Below, piece after piece: positions 45,759-55,541 of a stretch of 64,000 nucleotides of DNA. The notes under the pieces are model-generated. The model was not told the DNA's origin, did no database searches, and saw nothing but the letters and a program-made list of their open reading frames with translations. This DNA comes from Hyphomonas neptunium ATCC 15444 (GTDB lineage Bacteria; Pseudomonadota; Alphaproteobacteria; Caulobacterales; Hyphomonadaceae): positions 1,736,001-1,800,000 of the forward strand of contig NC_008358.1 in the NCBI RefSeq assembly GCF_000013025.1. The letters run 5' to 3'. Both the position numbers and the translations under genes were made by a program. How positions within the stretch are numbered: the stretch's first letter is position 1; every line of letters starts with the position of its first letter.

Positions 45759-45762
45759 AGCC

Positions 45763-46473
45763 ATGGAATCCAGACTGATCGTTCTTGATGACCGGGAGGC
45801 TGCGTCTGTCCTCGCGGCGGAGCTCGCCTCTCTTCACCTGTCCCGCGCAATTGCGAAAGATGGTCATGCCAGTTTCATGGTATCGGGTGGATCTTCGCCC
45901 GCCCGTATGCTCAGCCTGCTGTCGCAGGACGCTTTGGACTGGGCCAGCGTCACGGTAGGTCTGGTTGATGAGCGCTGGGTGTCCCCCGATCATCCGGGAT
46001 CAAACGAAAAGGGTGTGCGCGAAAAACTGCTGAAAGGCCCAGCTGCCGCCGCCCGGTTTATCCCGATGAAGACAGATGATGCCGATCCGGCCAGCGCCGT
46101 TGCCGATCGGGCCGCCGCCTATGCGCCGCATGTCTTGCCGATCTCCTGCATTCTGTTGGGAATTGGCCCGGACGCGCACACGGCGAGCTGGTATCCCGGA
46201 TCGATGGGGCTGGATCAGGCGATGTATCCCGAAGAGGGCGCCATCATAGCGGCCGTCGATGCGGGAAACACGCCCGTCTCCGGAGACTTTCATCAGCGCA
46301 TGACGCTCACCGCCGGTCCGATTTGCAGCGCAGCCTCCGCCATCCTGCTGATGTTCGGCGAAGACAAGCGATCCGCTCTCGAACAATCTCTCAAGGGCGA
46401 TGAAAAACAGTTCCCGGTGCGCCGCGCCATTGAGGGTCTGGGTAGACGTCTCTCCATCATCTGGGCACCCTGA
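45763..46473 (+). CDS. pgl: 6-phosphogluconolactonase
   Basis: 236 residues from ATG 45763, hydrolyses the zwf product to 6-phosphogluconate. [38 protein letters not shown] and [20 protein letters not shown] are the DevB/SOL-type lactonase signatures. It starts 4 bases after zwf ends; 12 earlier in-frame codons overlap zwf and were not counted. Confidence 0.95.
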   Translation: MESRLIVLDDREAASVLAAELASLHLSRAIAKDGHASFMVSGGSSPARMLSLLSQDALDWASVTVGLVDERWVSPDHPGSNEKGVREKLLKGPAAAARFIPMKTDDADPASAVADRAAAYAPHVLPISCILLGIGPDAHTASWYPGSMGLDQAMYPEEGAIIAAVDAGNTPVSGDFHQRMTLTAGPICSAASAILLMFGEDKRSALEQSLKGDEKQFPVRRAIEGLGRRLSIIWAP

Positions 46474-46475
46474 TC

Positions 46476-48308
46476 ATGACCCCACTTCATCCGGTAATCG
46501 CAGACGTCACGCAGCGGATAGAGGCCCGCTCCAGAGACTCGCGCGCCGCCTATCTCGAGATGATCCGGTCGCGCAGGCCCAAGACCTTCGCGCGCACACG
46601 GCTGCACGAAGGCAATATTGCCCATGCCTCCGCAGGCTGCGCAGTCATCGAAAAGTCTCAGGTCCTCGGCGCAGGCTGGCCAGTCATCGGCATCATCACC
46701 TCCTACAACGACATGCTCTCGGCCCATGCGCCGTTTGAGAATTTCCCGCAGATCATCCGTGAGGCGGCGCGCGAAGTGAACGCAGTCGCGCAGGTGGCAG
46801 GCGGGGTGCCGGCGATGTGTGACGGCGTCACGCAAGGGCAGGAGGGCATGGAACTGTCGCTGTTCTCGCGCGACATCATCGCCATGGCATCGGCCATCGG
46901 CCTCTCGCACGATTCTTTTGACGCGGCGCTGCATCTGGGTGTCTGCGACAAGATCGTGCCGGGGCTCGTGATCGCGGCCCTGCGCTTTGGTTGGCTCCCG
47001 TCGATCTTCGTCCCCGCCGGTCCGATGCCTTCCGGCCTGCCCAATCCGGAGAAAGTCCGTATCCGGCAATTGTTCGCCGAAGGCAAAGTAGACCGCAGCG
47101 CTTTGTTGAAGGCCGAGGCGGAAAGCTACCACTCGCAAGGCACCTGCACGTTTTACGGCACAGCAAACTCAAACCAGATGATGATGGAGGTGATGGGCCT
47201 GCATCTTCCTGGCGCGGCCTTCACCAATCCCGGTACACCCCTGCGCGCCGCGCTCACCCGCGCCGCCACGCAGCGCGCCGCCGCCATTACAGCGCAAGGG
47301 GATGACTACCGCCCCGCTGGCGAAATGATCGATGCCCGCTCCATCGTCAACGCCATCGTTGGCCTGATGGCCACGGGTGGCTCCACCAACCACGCTCTGC
47401 ACATCCCCGCGATGGCCGCAGCTGCGGGGCTTGATGTAACGCTTGAGGATTTCGCAGACATCTCGCATGTCACCCCGCTGCTCGCGCGGATCTATCCCAA
47501 TGGCGGCGCCGACGTGAACCACTTCCACGCGGCGGGCGGGATGGGCTTTCTCGTGCGCGAACTGCTCGACGTTGGCCTTTTGCACGGTGATGCGCCGGCT
47601 GTTTCAGGCACGATCGCTGATTATGGTCAGGAACCCTTCTTGAAGGATGGCGATCTGGCCTGGCGTCCTGCGCCGGAAACGAGCGGAGACCTGGACGTGC
47701 TTCGCCCGGCAAGCGATCCGTTTTCGGCCGATGGCGGCCTTCGGCTGATGGATGGCCCGCTTGGGCGGGGCGTTTCCAAGGTGTCCGCCGTCAAGCCGGA
47801 AAACCGCATCGTTGAGGCGCCAGCCATCGTGTTCGACACGCAGGAAGCTCTGCGGGAAGCGTTCGATGCGGGGCGTCTTGATCGGGATTTTGTTGCGGTG
47901 GTCCGCTTTCAGGGGCCAGCGGCAAACGGAATGCCGGAATTGCATGGGCTGTCGCCCGTGCTCGGCGTGCTCCAGGACCGGGGCTTCAAGGTTGCCCTCG
48001 TCACCGATGGGCGGATGTCCGGCGCCAGCGGGAAGATAACGGCTGCCATTCATGTGGCGCCCGAAGCGGCGCGGGGCGGCCCGCTGGCGCGGGTTCAGGA
48101 TGGCGACATCATTAGGGTGGACGGAGAATCAGGCCGGCTGGAGCTCAAAGTGGATCAATCAGAATTTGCGGGCAGGGCGCCGGCTGAATTCCGCCCCAAC
48201 CGGCCCGCAATGGGGCTCGGTCGTGAAATGTTCGATCTTTTCAGGCAGTTCGCCAGCACAGCCGATTCCGGCGCCAGCCCTTTCCGCTTCCTCGGTCAGG
48301 AAACCTGA
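46476..48308 (+). CDS. edd: Phosphogluconate dehydratase
   Basis: 610 residues, IlvD/Edd family, dehydrates 6-phosphogluconate to KDPG. It carries the iron-sulfur ligand cysteines seen in [30 protein letters not shown] and [40 protein letters not shown] is the C-terminal signature. Gap to pgl is 2 bases. The aldolase eda that splits KDPG is not in the window. Confidence 0.97.
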   Translation: MTPLHPVIADVTQRIEARSRDSRAAYLEMIRSRRPKTFARTRLHEGNIAHASAGCAVIEKSQVLGAGWPVIGIITSYNDMLSAHAPFENFPQIIREAAREVNAVAQVAGGVPAMCDGVTQGQEGMELSLFSRDIIAMASAIGLSHDSFDAALHLGVCDKIVPGLVIAALRFGWLPSIFVPAGPMPSGLPNPEKVRIRQLFAEGKVDRSALLKAEAESYHSQGTCTFYGTANSNQMMMEVMGLHLPGAAFTNPGTPLRAALTRAATQRAAAITAQGDDYRPAGEMIDARSIVNAIVGLMATGGSTNHALHIPAMAAAAGLDVTLEDFADISHVTPLLARIYPNGGADVNHFHAAGGMGFLVRELLDVGLLHGDAPAVSGTIADYGQEPFLKDGDLAWRPAPETSGDLDVLRPASDPFSADGGLRLMDGPLGRGVSKVSAVKPENRIVEAPAIVFDTQEALREAFDAGRLDRDFVAVVRFQGPAANGMPELHGLSPVLGVLQDRGFKVALVTDGRMSGASGKITAAIHVAPEAARGGPLARVQDGDIIRVDGESGRLELKVDQSEFAGRAPAEFRPNRPAMGLGREMFDLFRQFASTADSGASPFRFLGQET

Positions 48309-48311
48309 AGG

Positions 48312-49280
48312 ATGGAAGGTTCCGTCCTGGTCGGAGATGTCGGCGGCACAAATGTGCGCTTTGCCCTCGCGGCGCGCCGGAACGGCGCTCTGAGTATCGA
48401 GCATTTTCAGAAGTTTCAGGGAGATGATTTCGAGTCGTTTGAGGATGCTCTGAAGCAGTATCTGGACAAGACAGGCGTGAGGGCAACTGTAGCCTGCTTT
48501 GCGATGGCTGGCCCTGTAAGGGATCAGAAAGTCACGCTGACAAACCGGGCAAAATGGCAAGTTTCATCGACGGGATTGGAGGCGCGATTCGGCTTTGAGG
48601 CCGTGCGCCTCATCAATGATTTCCAGGCAATGGCCCGCTCGGTGCCAGAATTCTCCGTCTCGTCATTTGAGGAAATCCTTCCGGGAACGTCCCAGACAGG
48701 CGCGCCGATGCTGGTGGCGGGGCCGGGCACAGGATTCGGCGTGGCAACGCTGCTGGCAGGCGCGAACGGTCAGTGGAGCGTCGTATCGGGCGAAGGTGGC
48801 CATATGGCCTACGCGCCGCGCACAGACATCGAGCATGATCTGGCGCGGCTGTTGGCGCGCGATCATGGCTATGTGTCGAATGAGTTGGTCGCCTCCGGCA
48901 GCGGTCTTGAAGAGGTTCATCGGGCATTTTGTGAGATATTTGATCGCGATTGTCTCAATTTGTCTCCGGAAACGATGCGTCAACGGGCGGATGACGGCGA
49001 TGAGATGTTCCAAACGCTCATTGAAGTGCGGGCACTCGCTGTCATGGGCGCGGCAGGTGATCTCGTGCTGGCAAATGGCGCCCTGGGCGGGGTCGTGCTG
49101 GCGGGCGGGGTCAGTGAGCGTATTTCTGAGTTCCTGAAAACGCCCCTCGCGCGGCAACGCTTCACCTCTCGTGGCCCCATGAGTGACTACCTTGAGACTT
49201 GCCCGGTGTGGCTGATGCGCGATGCATCCGCGCCCCTGATTGGCGCCGCAGCCTACTTTGAACAGCCTTCCCGAATCTAG
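48312..49280 (+). CDS. glk: Glucokinase
   Basis: 322 residues, phosphorylates glucose to glucose-6-phosphate, the substrate of zwf. ATP motif LVGDVGGTNVRFALAARR at the N-terminus, VRLINDFQAMARSVPEF with the catalytic Asp, GPGTGFGVATLLAG, GEGGHMAYAP and the C-terminal LANGALGGVVLAGGVSERI. It is the ordinary bacterial Glk type. Last gene of the ED operon, 3 bases after edd. Confidence 0.95.
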   Translation: MEGSVLVGDVGGTNVRFALAARRNGALSIEHFQKFQGDDFESFEDALKQYLDKTGVRATVACFAMAGPVRDQKVTLTNRAKWQVSSTGLEARFGFEAVRLINDFQAMARSVPEFSVSSFEEILPGTSQTGAPMLVAGPGTGFGVATLLAGANGQWSVVSGEGGHMAYAPRTDIEHDLARLLARDHGYVSNELVASGSGLEEVHRAFCEIFDRDCLNLSPETMRQRADDGDEMFQTLIEVRALAVMGAAGDLVLANGALGGVVLAGGVSERISEFLKTPLARQRFTSRGPMSDYLETCPVWLMRDASAPLIGAAAYFEQPSRI

Positions 49281-49297
49281 TTGCGAATTAATCGCAA
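49281..49297. promoter_or_regulatory. Palindrome just after glk
   Basis: TTGCGA-N5-TCGCAA directly follows the glk stop. It lies in the 185-base gap before nuoA, which also holds a -10-like TATACT near 49370. It might be a regulator site for the nuo promoter or a weak terminator stem without a U-tract. Confidence 0.3.
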
Positions 49298-49465
49298 ATT
49301 CAGGGGCTTCCTGCGCGCTCCGTGACCGACAGCCGCACTTGGTGACCCGTGAAATTGCGTTTCAGCAGGATATACTGCGAGGCGCTGTGATTACAGTTGA
49401 GCGTCAGTTGCGCCGGGCGGGAAACCGTCCTAATCGGGCGGCAACGCAATGGGAGCAAATGCGCT

Positions 49466-49840
49466 ATGACGGATGTTGAACGGCTCGCCCTCGACTATCT
49501 ACCGGTCATCATCTTTCTGGTGATCGGTGCAGCGATTTCCGGTCTTTTCGTGATCGGAAACGTGCTCCTGGCGCCCTCTAAGCCGGACCCGGAAAAGAAT
49601 TCGGCCTATGAGTGCGGTTTCCCGGCTTTCGATGATGCGCGCATGAAATTCGACGTGCGATTCTATCTCGTCGCCATTCTCTTCATCATTTTCGACCTCG
49701 AAGTCGCTTTCCTGTTCCCGTGGGCCGTCAGCCTCGGTGAGATCGGTATTCTCGGTTTCTGGTCTATGGTGGGTTTCCTGGGCGTCCTGACGGTCGGCTT
49801 TATCTATGAATGGCGCCGTGGCGCGCTGGAGTGGGAATAA
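49466..49840 (+). CDS. nuoA: NADH-quinone oxidoreductase subunit A
   Basis: 124 residues and three membrane helices, with the family patterns [20 protein letters not shown] and [20 protein letters not shown]. Start ATG 49466 ([10 protein letters not shown]). NuoA is part of the junction between the peripheral and membrane arms of complex I. It is the first gene of the nuo operon, its stop overlapping the nuoB start by one base. Confidence 0.97.
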   Translation: MTDVERLALDYLPVIIFLVIGAAISGLFVIGNVLLAPSKPDPEKNSAYECGFPAFDDARMKFDVRFYLVAILFIIFDLEVAFLFPWAVSLGEIGILGFWSMVGFLGVLTVGFIYEWRRGALEWE

Positions 49841-50412
49841 TGTCTGACAACTCCTACAAGCCCTATGCGCTCGGTGCAGCGCGGGCAGGGGTCGATGGCG
49901 GGTTCAAGCCCGGCAATGACGATCCGTTTTATTCGGGTCTCTCCGACCAGCTGGCTGACAAAGGCTATTTCACCGCTGCCGCAGATGACCTGATCAGCTG
50001 GGCACGCACCGGCTCGCTGATGTGGATGACCTTTGGTCTCGCCTGTTGCGCCGTTGAAATGATGCATGCCGGCAACCCACGCTACGATCTTGAGCGCTTC
50101 GGCATGGCCCCGCGCGGGTCGCCGCGGCAGTCGGACGTGATGATCGTCGCCGGTACGCTCACCAACAAGATGGCGCCCGCCCTCCGCAAGGTCTACGACC
50201 AGATGCCGGAGCCACGTTATGTGATCTCGATGGGCAGCTGCGCCAATGGCGGCGGGTATTACCATTACAGCTACAGCGTCGTTCGCGGCTGTGACCGGAT
50301 CGTTCCTGTGGATATCTACATCCCAGGCTGCCCGCCCACCGCTGAGGCGCTCGTCTACGGCTTCCTTCAGCTGCAGAAGAAGATCCGCCGCGAAGGTTCG
50401 ATCGAACGCTGA
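49840..50412 (+). CDS. nuoB: NADH-quinone oxidoreductase subunit B
   Basis: 190 residues. The four ligands of Fe-S cluster N2, which reduces quinone, are in [22 protein letters not shown] and [11 protein letters not shown]. Start ATG 49840 overlaps the nuoA stop (TAATG). Confidence 0.97.
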   Translation: MSDNSYKPYALGAARAGVDGGFKPGNDDPFYSGLSDQLADKGYFTAAADDLISWARTGSLMWMTFGLACCAVEMMHAGNPRYDLERFGMAPRGSPRQSDVMIVAGTLTNKMAPALRKVYDQMPEPRYVISMGSCANGGGYYHYSYSVVRGCDRIVPVDIYIPGCPPTAEALVYGFLQLQKKIRREGSIER

Positions 50413-51032
50413 TGGTGACGATGATGGATACTCAGGCGCTTTCCGATCTTGCCGCCCATATCGAAGGGCGCATGCCCGATGCTGTGCGTAGTTGGCAGAT
50501 CCATGTCGGCGAACTCACGCTGCTCGCCGAGCGGGACCATATTGTCCCGCTGCTTCGCTTCCTGCGCGACGATCAGCAATGTAACTTTGAAACCTTCATC
50601 GATGTCTGCGGCGTGGATTATCCCGAGCGCTCGGAGCGTTTCGAGGTGGTCTACCACCTGCTGTCGATGCGCATGAACCACCGCATCCGCGTGCGTATCC
50701 GCACCGATGAGGAAACTGCGGTGCCCAGCGTCGTGTCCCTCTGGCCGGCCGCCAACTGGTTCGAGCGCGAAGCGTTCGACATGTATGGCATCCAGTTTGC
50801 CGACCATCCCGACCTGCGCCGCATTCTGACTGACTATGGCTTCGAAGGCTGGCCGCTCCGCAAGGACTTCCCGCTGACGGGCCATTACGAGGTGCGCTAT
50901 GACGACCTCGAGAAGCGCGTGATCTACGAGCCGGTGAAGCTCGCCCAAGAATACCGCAATTTCGATTTCCTCTCGCCCTGGGAAGGCATGACGACCGTCA
51001 TCCCCGGCGACGAGAAAGCGAAGGAAGGCTGA
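50412..51032 (+). CDS. nuoC: NADH-quinone oxidoreductase subunit C
   Basis: 206 residues of the 30-kDa subunit in the connecting module. [40 protein letters not shown] and [19 protein letters not shown] are the family signature. It is a separate gene, not fused to nuoD as in E. coli. The start overlaps the nuoB stop; two more Met codons follow within 12 bases. Confidence 0.96.
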
Positions 51033-51036
51033 TCAG

Positions 51037-52242
51037 ATGGCCGACACCGTGCACATCGCAGACATGGACGACCGCAAGTTCACGCTGAACTTCGGCCCTC
51101 AGCACCCCGCCGCTCACGGCGTGCTCCGCATGATCCTCGATCTCGACGGCGAGATCGTTACCCGCGTGGACAGCCATATAGGCCTTCTCCACCGCGGCAC
51201 GGAAAAGCTGCTCGAATACAAGACCTACCTGCAGGGCATGCCGTATTTCGACCGGCTCGATTACTGCGCGCCGATGAACCAGGAGCATGCCTGGTGCCTC
51301 GCCATCGAGAAGCTTCTCGGTGTCGAAGTGCCCCGCCGCGCCAGCATCATCCGCGTCATGTACTCGGAAATCGGCCGCATCATGTCCCACCTCCTCAACG
51401 TCGGCACCGGCGTGATGGACGTCGGTGCCCTGACGCCCATTACCTGGTGCTTCGAGGAGCGCGAGAAGCTCTGCGTCTTCTACGAGCGCGCCTCTGGCAG
51501 CCGGATGCACGCGGCCTATTTTCGTCCCGGCGGCGTCCACCAGGACCTGCCCCAGCGCCTGATCGACGACATTGCGACCTGGTGTGACCAGTTCCCCGGC
51601 AAGCTCGACCAGATCGAAGGCCTCGTCACCGAGAACCGTATCTTCAAGCAGCGCAACGTGGACATTGGCGTAGTCGACCAGCGCACGATCCTCGATTGGG
51701 GGTTCAGCGGCGTCATGGTGCGTGGTTCGGGCCTCGCCTGGGATCTGCGCCGTTCGCAGCCTTACGAGTGCTACAGCGAACTCGATTTCAAAGTCCCGGT
51801 CGGCCGCCACGGCGACAATTACGACCGTTATGTCTGCCGCATGGATGAGATGCGCGAGTCCGTGAAGATCATCCTCCAGTGTATCGACCTGATGGCCAAG
51901 GACGGCCCCGGTCCAGTCCTGCTGGCAGGCTCCAAGCTTTCCCCGCCACGCCGGGCTGACATGAAGAATTCGATGGAAGCGCTGATCCATCACTTCAAGC
52001 TGTACACGGAAGGTTTCCACGTTCCGGAAGGCGAATGCTACGCTGCCGTCGAAGCGCCCAAGGGCGAGTTCGGCGTGTATCTGGTGGCCGACGGCACAAA
52101 CCGTCCCTACCGCGCCAAAATCCGTGCGCCGGGCTATCCCCACCTCCAGGCCATGGACTATCTCTGCAAAGGCCACCAGCTGGCCGACGTCTCGGCCGTT
52201 CTCGGAACGCTCGACATCGTGTTCGGGGAGATTGACCGTTGA
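51037..52242 (+). CDS. nuoD: NADH-quinone oxidoreductase subunit D
   Basis: 401 residues, 49-kDa subunit forming the quinone pocket with Nuo[21 protein letters not shown] near the N-terminus holds the quinone-site His, and [20 protein letters not shown] and DIVFGEIDR at the end are typical. It is complete. Confidence 0.97.
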
Positions 52243-52586
52243 CCGCGTCTTTCGACCTCATCCAGCGCCAGCTTGACGCCTACAATGCGCAGGACATCAA
52301 CGCCTTCCTCGCCTGTTATGCTGACGACGCAGAGCTCGCGACCCTCAATGGTGGCGTGAACCAGAAGGGCCTCGACGCCATCCGCAAGCGCCACGAAGAC
52401 CTCTTCGCCCAGTTCCCACAGAACCGCGCAAAGCTCGTCAACCGCATCGATCTGGGCACAACCGTGATCGACCATGAAGCGGTCGAGCGCTCGCCCGGCG
52501 GTGAAACCTTTGATGTGGCCGCCGTCTACACTCTCCGGGATGGCAAGATTGCCCGTGTGGACTTTGCGAGGGCAGGGGCGGTCTGA
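52239..52586 (+). CDS. NTF2/SnoaL-like protein within the nuo operon
   Basis: 115 residues. The start is TTG 52239, overlapping the nuoD stop by 4 bases; a ribosome site is not obvious, which suggests coupling. [40 protein letters not shown] and [20 protein letters not shown] describe a SnoaL-like fold. Related cytosolic proteins are ketosteroid-isomerase-like enzymes or small-ligand binders; no function in complex I is known. Its stop overlaps the next start. Confidence 0.8.
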
Positions 52587-53038
52587 TGGGCGTTCTGCCG
52601 GAACAGCGTGTATCGGTCATCACCGTCGGGGTCCGTGACCTCGCCGGCATGATCCGTTTTTACACGGAAGTTTTGGGTTTCGAGGATCGCGGCGTCAAAG
52701 GCGAGGTCGCTTTCTTCAATGCAGGCGGCCTGGTGATCGGGCTCTGGGACGAGACCAAGCTCGCCGCCGACGCCGGCGTTGCAGACGACCGTAAAGGCGC
52801 CTTCAAAGGCTTTGCCTTAGCATTCAATGCGCGGTCTACGGATGAAGTAGACGAGATTTTTCAGCGGCTGGAGCGCGCAGGCGCGCAAATATCCAAGCCG
52901 CCGCACAAGACATACTGGGGCGGATATTCCGGCTACTTTGCGGACCCTGAAGGGAATGCCTGGGAAGTGGCTCACAATCCGTTCTGGCCAATTGACGAAG
53001 CGGGCCGCGTCAGCATCCCGCTTGCGAAGGAGCAGTAG
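52586..53038 (+). CDS. VOC-family (glyoxalase-like) protein within the nuo operon
   Basis: 150 residues with the two beta-alpha-beta-beta-beta repeats of the vicinal oxygen chelate fold: VSVITVGVRDLAGMIRFYTE, VLGFEDRGVKGEVAFFNAGG and YFADPEGNAWEVAHNPFWPI. The C-terminal metal-site Glu (WEVAHNP) is present. It is coupled to its neighbours: ATG overlaps the previous stop and nuoE starts directly after its own stop. Role unknown. Confidence 0.85.
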   Translation: MGVLPEQRVSVITVGVRDLAGMIRFYTEVLGFEDRGVKGEVAFFNAGGLVIGLWDETKLAADAGVADDRKGAFKGFALAFNARSTDEVDEIFQRLERAGAQISKPPHKTYWGGYSGYFADPEGNAWEVAHNPFWPIDEAGRVSIPLAKEQ

Positions 53039-53812
53039 ATGGCATTGCGCCGGTTTGATCTCGAGGCGGGGGGCGACAGCTTCTCGTTCAAGTCCGAGAC
53101 GGAAGAGAAGATCACATTCTGGCGGGCAAAATACCCGGCAGACAAGCAGCGTTCGGCTGTCATCCCGATGCTGTGGCTGGCGCAGAAAGACAATAATGGC
53201 TGGCTATCCGAGCCTGCCATGCGCGAAGTCGCAGACCGTCTGGAAATGCCCTATATGCGGGTCTACGAGGTCGCGACTTTCTACACGATGTTCCGCCTGC
53301 AGCCGGTCGGTAAATTCCACGTCCAGCTCTGCGGTACTACGCCTTGCCAGCTTCGCGGCGCCGAAAACCTCAAGGAAGTCTGCACCCGCGAGATCGGCAA
53401 GCAGATGTATGTGACCGACGATAAACGTCTGTCCTGGGAAGAAGTCGAGTGCCTGGGCGCTTGCGTGAATGCGCCGATGGTTCAGATCAATGACGACTAT
53501 TACGAAGACCTCACGCCGGACTCGCTGGCCCAGATCATCGGCCGTCTGAAGAATGGCGTGGAAGTTACGCCCGGCCCGCAGATCGACCGCGTGAACAGCG
53601 CGCCCGAAGGGGGCAACGCAACACTGACTGAACCTGCCCTGTTCGATGGCAGCCGCAATTCCGTCAGTACGCTTCCAAACCTTCCGGAGCCCCCGGCGCC
53701 CGAGCCGGCGCCCAAGCCAGAAGCGACGGCAGAAGCTACCGGCCAGCCAGAAAAATCTGCGCCGACGAATACCGATCGCGAAGAGCCCTCCAGCAAGGAC
53801 ATCAAGGAATAG
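53039..53812 (+). CDS. nuoE: NADH-quinone oxidoreductase subunit E with disordered C-terminal extension
   Basis: 257 residues, 24-kDa subunit of the NADH-dehydrogenase module. The thioredoxin-like domain binds the 2Fe-2S cluster N1a by CGTTPCQLRGA and ECLGACVNAPM. After residue ~175 follows a Pro/Ala/Glu-rich tail (LPEPPAPEPAPKPEATAEAT) of about 80 residues, an extension frequent in Alphaproteobacteria. Confidence 0.96.
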   Translation: MALRRFDLEAGGDSFSFKSETEEKITFWRAKYPADKQRSAVIPMLWLAQKDNNGWLSEPAMREVADRLEMPYMRVYEVATFYTMFRLQPVGKFHVQLCGTTPCQLRGAENLKEVCTREIGKQMYVTDDKRLSWEEVECLGACVNAPMVQINDDYYEDLTPDSLAQIIGRLKNGVEVTPGPQIDRVNSAPEGGNATLTEPALFDGSRNSVSTLPNLPEPPAPEPAPKPEATAEATGQPEKSAPTNTDREEPSSKDIKE

Positions 53813-53815
53813 GCC

Positions 53816-55123
53816 ATGTTGCAGGACAAGGACCGCATTTTCACAAACCTTTACGGCCTTCATTCGCCGGACCTCGAAGCTGCGAAGAAGCGCGGCGCGT
53901 GGCATCTGACACGCGAGATGCTGGAGCAGGGGCCGGACTGGATCTGCAACCAGATCAAGGCGTCCGGCTTGCGCGGCCGCGGCGGCGCCGGCTTCCCGAC
54001 GGGCCTTAAGTGGACCTTCATGCCCAAGGAAGTGCGCGATCGCCCGCACTATCTCGTGGTGAATGCCGACGAGTCCGAACCCGGCACCTGCAAGGACCGC
54101 GAAATCCTGCGCCACGATCCGCATCTGTTGATCGAAGGCTGCATGGTCGCCAGCCGCGCCATGCGCGCGCACGCCTGCTACGTCTATATCCGGGGCGAAT
54201 ATATCAACGAGCGCCACGCGCTGGAGAAAGCCGTCAAGGAAGCCTATGAGGCAAAGCTGATCGGCAAGGACAATGTGAATGGCTGGGATTTCGATCTCTA
54301 CGTCCATCACGGCGCCGGCGCCTATATCTGCGGCGAAGAAACTGCGCTGCTCGAAAGCCTTGAGGGCAAGAAGGGCCAGCCACGCCTGAAGCCGCCATTC
54401 CCGGCGAACGCGGGCCTCTATGGCTGCCCCACCACGGTGAACAACGTTGAGTCTATCGCCGTTGCGCCCACCATCCTGCGGCGCGGCGCGCAATGGTTTG
54501 CCGGCTTTGGCCGCCCGAACAATGCAGGCACCAAACTGTTCTGCATTTCCGGCCATGTGAACACGCCGTGCAATGTCGAAGAAGAAATGTCGATCACCTT
54601 CCGTGATCTGATTGAAACCCATTGTGGCGGCATTCGTGGCGGCTGGGAAAATCTGAAAGCGGTCATTCCGGGCGGTTCGTCGGTTCCTATGGTTCCGGCT
54701 GAGCAGATTATGGACGCCCACATGGATTTCGACACGCTCCGGGATCTGAAATCGGGCCTGGGCACAGCGGCCGTGATCGTCATGGACAAGCAGACAGACC
54801 TTATCCGTGCCATCGCGCGCCTGGCTTACTTCTACAAGCATGAGAGCTGTGGCCAGTGCACGCCGTGCCGGGAAGGCACCGGCTGGATGTGGCGCGTGCT
54901 GGAACGTATGGCACGCGGCGAGGCCGAGCATGACGAGATCGACACGCTGCTGGATGTGACCAAACAGGTCGAAGGCCACACGATCTGCGCCCTTGGCGAT
55001 GCAGCTGCCTGGCCAATTCAGGGCCTCATCCGCCACTTCCGCCATGAAATCGAAGACCGCATCACCCAGTACCGTCTGCCGCGCGCGATGGTGCAGGGCG
55101 CCGTGGTCACGGCAGCAGAATAG
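53816..55123 (+). CDS. nuoF: NADH-quinone oxidoreductase subunit F
   Basis: 435 residues, NADH- and FMN-binding 51-kDa subunit. [19 protein letters not shown] binds nucleotide/[17 protein letters not shown] follows, and [15 protein letters not shown] with [17 protein letters not shown] binds cluster N3. It begins 3 bases after nuoE. Confidence 0.97.
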   Translation: MLQDKDRIFTNLYGLHSPDLEAAKKRGAWHLTREMLEQGPDWICNQIKASGLRGRGGAGFPTGLKWTFMPKEVRDRPHYLVVNADESEPGTCKDREILRHDPHLLIEGCMVASRAMRAHACYVYIRGEYINERHALEKAVKEAYEAKLIGKDNVNGWDFDLYVHHGAGAYICGEETALLESLEGKKGQPRLKPPFPANAGLYGCPTTVNNVESIAVAPTILRRGAQWFAGFGRPNNAGTKLFCISGHVNTPCNVEEEMSITFRDLIETHCGGIRGGWENLKAVIPGGSSVPMVPAEQIMDAHMDFDTLRDLKSGLGTAAVIVMDKQTDLIRAIARLAYFYKHESCGQCTPCREGTGWMWRVLERMARGEAEHDEIDTLLDVTKQVEGHTICALGDAAAWPIQGLIRHFRHEIEDRITQYRLPRAMVQGAVVTAAE

Positions 55124-55136
55124 AGAAAGGCGGCAC

Positions 55137-55535
55137 GTGAGCCTCACCCGCGCCATCCTGATCGTGTCCTGGTGCCTCTCGCTGGCTACCATTCACGCGG
55201 TCGTGGCCTTCATTCTGGGCTATCTGATGCCCCGGAATGGAGGGATCGCGGAGCATATGCGTCTCTATGTGATGATCGTTGCGGGGGCGTCTGCGCTGTC
55301 AGCGGTCCTGGCCCTTCTGGCGATCATCTATGTGAAGGCCCTCTGGGGCGTGATGGCGCTTTCCTTCATCAGCGCCGGACTCTTTCTCTATGGCATGCTG
55401 GAGTATGCAGTGCCGCTTAATCTGCTGGTCATCGGTGTGCTGATTGGTCAGTTCCTGTTCTCTCGCTTCGCCATTGGCCTCAATGCCATCGACAATCCCG
55501 GCAAGCCCCGCATCAATCCTTCCGAAGAGTTCTGA
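55137..55535 (+). CDS. Small four-helix membrane protein between nuoF and nuoG
   Basis: 132 residues from GTG 55137, preceded by GAAAGG. Four hydrophobic segments (about 5-28, 43-65, 69-88 and 90-110) and a polar C-terminus (NPGKPRINPSEEF). I recognise no family. It is embedded in the nuo operon with gaps of 13 and 6 bases, so it is co-expressed with complex I. It may be an accessory or assembly factor, or a passenger gene. Confidence 0.75.
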   Translation: MSLTRAILIVSWCLSLATIHAVVAFILGYLMPRNGGIAEHMRLYVMIVAGASALSAVLALLAIIYVKALWGVMALSFISAGLFLYGMLEYAVPLNLLVIGVLIGQFLFSRFAIGLNAIDNPGKPRINPSEEF

Positions 55536-55541
55536 AGTCCC

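Noticed and set aside
50998-52176. 392-codon open frame opposite nuoD
   Set aside because: Antisense shadow of nuoD with no recognisable domain.
53204-55192. 662-codon open frame opposite nuoE-nuoF
   Set aside because: Mirror of two confirmed nuo genes in a high-G+C genome; no family resemblance.
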